The notes below the pieces were generated by a model that saw only the letters and a list, made by a program, of their open reading frames with translations, was not told where the DNA came from and made no database searches. Source: Bacillota bacterium (GTDB taxonomy: Bacteria; Bacillota; Clostridia; Clostridiales; Clostridiaceae). From it: a stretch of 6,647 nucleotides of DNA. Made by a program: the position numbers and the translations under genes. The first letter of the stretch is position 1, and the number at the start of each line of letters is the position of its first letter. Below are positions 5,543 through 6,647 of this stretch, piece by piece. The stretch covers positions 1 to 6,647 of the forward strand of contig JAEZKY010000250.1 in NCBI GenBank assembly GCA_023435985.1, written 5' to 3'.

Positions 5543-6139
5543 ATGAAAAATGTATTATTACTACTTGCAAATGGTTTTGAGGCAGTTGAGGCAAGTGTTT
5601 TCACGGATGTTATAGGTTGGAATAACCTTGAAGGTGATAAAACTACTAATTTAGTAACTGCAGGATTACATGACAAAATAAAATGTACATGGAATTTTAC
5701 AATAATTCCAGAAATGAATATTAATGATGTTAATATTGATGATTTTGATGCACTTGCAATTCCTGGCGGCTTTGAAGAATCCGGATTTTATGAAGATGCT
5801 TATAATGAAAATTTTTTAAATTTAATTAGAGAATTTAATAAAGCCGGAAAAATAATTGCTTCCATCTGTGTCGGCGCTCTTCCAATAGCCAAGAGTGGTA
5901 TATTATGTGGAAGAAGTGCTACAACTTATAATTCTCCAGCTAGCATACGACAAAGACAATTAAAAGAGTTAGGCGTAAATGTTATCTCTGATAAACCAAT
6001 TGTTATAGATCAAAATATAATAACCTCTTATAACCCATCTACAGCTTTTGACGTTGCTTTCATGCTTTTAGAACTTTTGACTTCTAAAGAAAATTGTAAT
6101 AATGTAAAAAAATTGATGGGCTTTGCAGTAGAAATCTAA
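5543..6139 (+). CDS. DJ-1/PfpI family protein
   Basis: A 198-residue cytosolic protein of the DJ-1/ThiJ/PfpI superfamily. The N-terminus MKNVLLLLANGFEAVEAS carries the conserved acidic residue (Glu16) that hydrogen-bonds the reactive cysteine. AIPGGFEESG (72-81) is the family Gly-Gly turn. ASICVGA (106-112) is the nucleophile elbow with Cys109. The residue after the cysteine is Val rather than the His seen in PfpI proteases and in many relatives, so a protease-type triad is not evident. Members act as glyoxalase/deglycase-like enzymes, chaperones or redox-sensitive proteins; which applies here cannot be told. AAGGAG lies 10 nt before the ATG. It is monocistronic, with the broken LysR-type gene upstream on the opposite strand and a hairpin 27 bp after the stop. 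Confidence 0.9.
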   Translation: MKNVLLLLANGFEAVEASVFTDVIGWNNLEGDKTTNLVTAGLHDKIKCTWNFTIIPEMNINDVNIDDFDALAIPGGFEESGFYEDAYNENFLNLIREFNKAGKIIASICVGALPIAKSGILCGRSATTYNSPASIRQRQLKELGVNVISDKPIVIDQNIITSYNPSTAFDVAFMLLELLTSKENCNNVKKLMGFAVEI

Positions 6140-6166
6140 CTTCTATAGATATAAATTTATAAAATA

Positions 6167-6210
6167 AAGATGACCTTTAAAATCCATTTTTTACTTTCAA
6201 AGGTCATCTT
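6167..6210. terminator. Convergent terminator between the PfpI and TetR-like genes
   Basis: AAGATGACCTTT (6167-6178) and AAAGGTCATCTT (6199-6210) form a perfect 12-bp stem with a 20-nt loop. On minus the stem continues into TTTATTTTAT, a fair U-tract, so it can end the minus-strand transcript. On plus the tail is only CATTAGG, so it ends pfpI by stem strength alone. Probably bidirectional. Confidence 0.65.
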
Positions 6211-6212
6211 CA

Positions 6213-6376
6213 TTAGGCACATGAAAATAAATAACAATTCCAAAGTTGCCATGGATATTTTTCAGCAGGCAAGGAGATAAATTGCCCTCATAGCGGGTCT
6301 ATTAGGGCAATTTGCCGACGAAGGATGATGGAAAATAGGCTGGCAAATGGAATTGTTATTTATTTGATTATGCCTT
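6213..6376. repeat. Long interrupted-hairpin element (structured RNA or MITE-like repeat)
   Basis: A non-coding element of about 160 nt folds back on itself almost end to end. The paired segments are 6216-6219/6371-6374; 6225-6242/6348-6365 (18 bp, perfect); 6246-6251/6341-6346; 6256-6264/6329-6337 (one T-G pair); 6268-6270/6314-6316; 6279-6288/6304-6313 (10 bp, perfect); and 6290-6293/6299-6302. Between them lie asymmetric internal loops, notably the purine-rich AAGGAGAT (6271-6278) and GACGAAGGATGA (6317-6328). It is visibly richer in GC than its flanks and differs in texture. No ORF is present. It starts 17 nt past the TetR-like stop, inside the 3' UTR of that gene if read on minus, and is followed there by the 6167-6210 terminator. 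I could not match it to a named RNA family. It feels like a dispersed clostridial repeat, but that is an impression. Confidence 0.65.
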
Positions 6377-6393
6377 AATATTTATTTAGAAAT

Positions 6394-6647
6394 TTAGATT
6401 CCTGTTTCAAGATAATTTTTGTATATTACTATGAGGTCTTCTCCCATGTTTCTTAAGACATCTTTATTCTTGCTTATTCTATAATATACTAGATTTCCTT
6501 CATATATAGCAAATACACGCCTTGCAAGCTTTGCTGTATTTTCTTTAGCTATCCCAGAGTTTTCAAGAATGTATGTAAATAAATCAATTAATTTCTTCAA
6601 AGAATCGTGATAGTGACTTGCAATTTCTGGTTCAAAAAAAGCAAGTT
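6394..6647 (-). CDS. Probable TetR/AcrR family regulator, C-terminal part (5' end off window)
   Basis: A minus-strand frame is open from the right edge to TAA at 6394-6396, giving the last 83 full codons of a larger protein. A TTG at 6598-6600 could be read as a start, but the frame continues upstream with plausible coding sequence (LAFFEPEIASHYHDS) and no RBS precedes the TTG. I therefore take it as an internal codon. The all-helical segment LFTYILENSGIAKENTAK, followed by LARRVFAIYEGNLVYYRISK and GEDLIVIYKNYLE, looks like the ligand-binding/dimerisation end of a TetR/AcrR repressor. The helix-turn-helix is outside the window, so the family call is tentative. The hairpin element and a shared terminator lie directly downstream. 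Confidence 0.6.
   Translation of the reverse strand, partial: LAFFEPEIASHYHDSLKKLIDLFTYILENSGIAKENTAKLARRVFAIYEGNLVYYRISKNKDVLRNMGEDLIVIYKNYLETGI

Noticed and set aside
5479..5676. Minus-strand open frame of 65 codons
   Set aside because: Overlaps the start of the PfpI gene on the other strand and has no RBS or homology that I recognise.

Overview
The window looks like chromosomal DNA from a low-GC, spore-former-type clostridium. The base composition is very AT-rich, the Shine-Dalgarno sites are strong AGGAG/GGAGG, and the proteins are of clostridial type (DUF6512, PadR, a CxxCxxC flavoprotein). A solventogenic Clostridium of the C. beijerinckii kind would fit. That species guess is an impression from composition and gene content, not a database match.

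Layout. (1) Positions 1-1801, minus strand: a malic enzyme, then a 2-keto-3-deoxygluconate permease-like (KdgT) carrier that runs off the left edge. The 238-bp gap between them holds a hairpin and no obvious terminator. (2) Positions 1802-2263: a gene-free divergent intergenic region with a strong orphan hairpin. (3) Positions 2264-2809, plus strand: a lone DUF6512 membrane protein. (4) Positions 2825-4993, minus strand: a compact three-gene unit. It has a PadR regulator, an iron-sulfur-flavoprotein-like NAD(P)H oxidoreductase and a VC0807-type membrane protein. A well-formed promoter lies in front, with a 7-3-7 palindrome filling its spacer and overlapping the -10, plus two further copies of the same motif downstream. 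A terminator closes the unit. (5) Positions 5040-5392: the C-terminal remnant of a LysR-type regulator that has lost its DNA-binding half but kept its terminator. (6) Positions 5543-6139, plus strand: a DJ-1/PfpI family protein. (7) Positions 6167-6376: a terminator hairpin, then a roughly 160-nt, highly self-complementary element with an interrupted long stem. It could be a structured RNA or a MITE-like repeat. (8) Positions 6394-6647, minus strand: the C-terminal part of a probable TetR regulator that runs off the right edge.

How the parts may work together. Malic enzyme and KdgT could form a carboxylate/keto-acid uptake and oxidation unit. The PadR unit looks like a self-regulated, ligand-induced redox response. 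The PfpI gene appears to have lost its neighbouring LysR regulator. No known defence system, CRISPR array, tRNA or rRNA is visible. The most unusual items are the interrupted hairpin element at 6213-6376 and the iterated PadR operator at 4927-4993.
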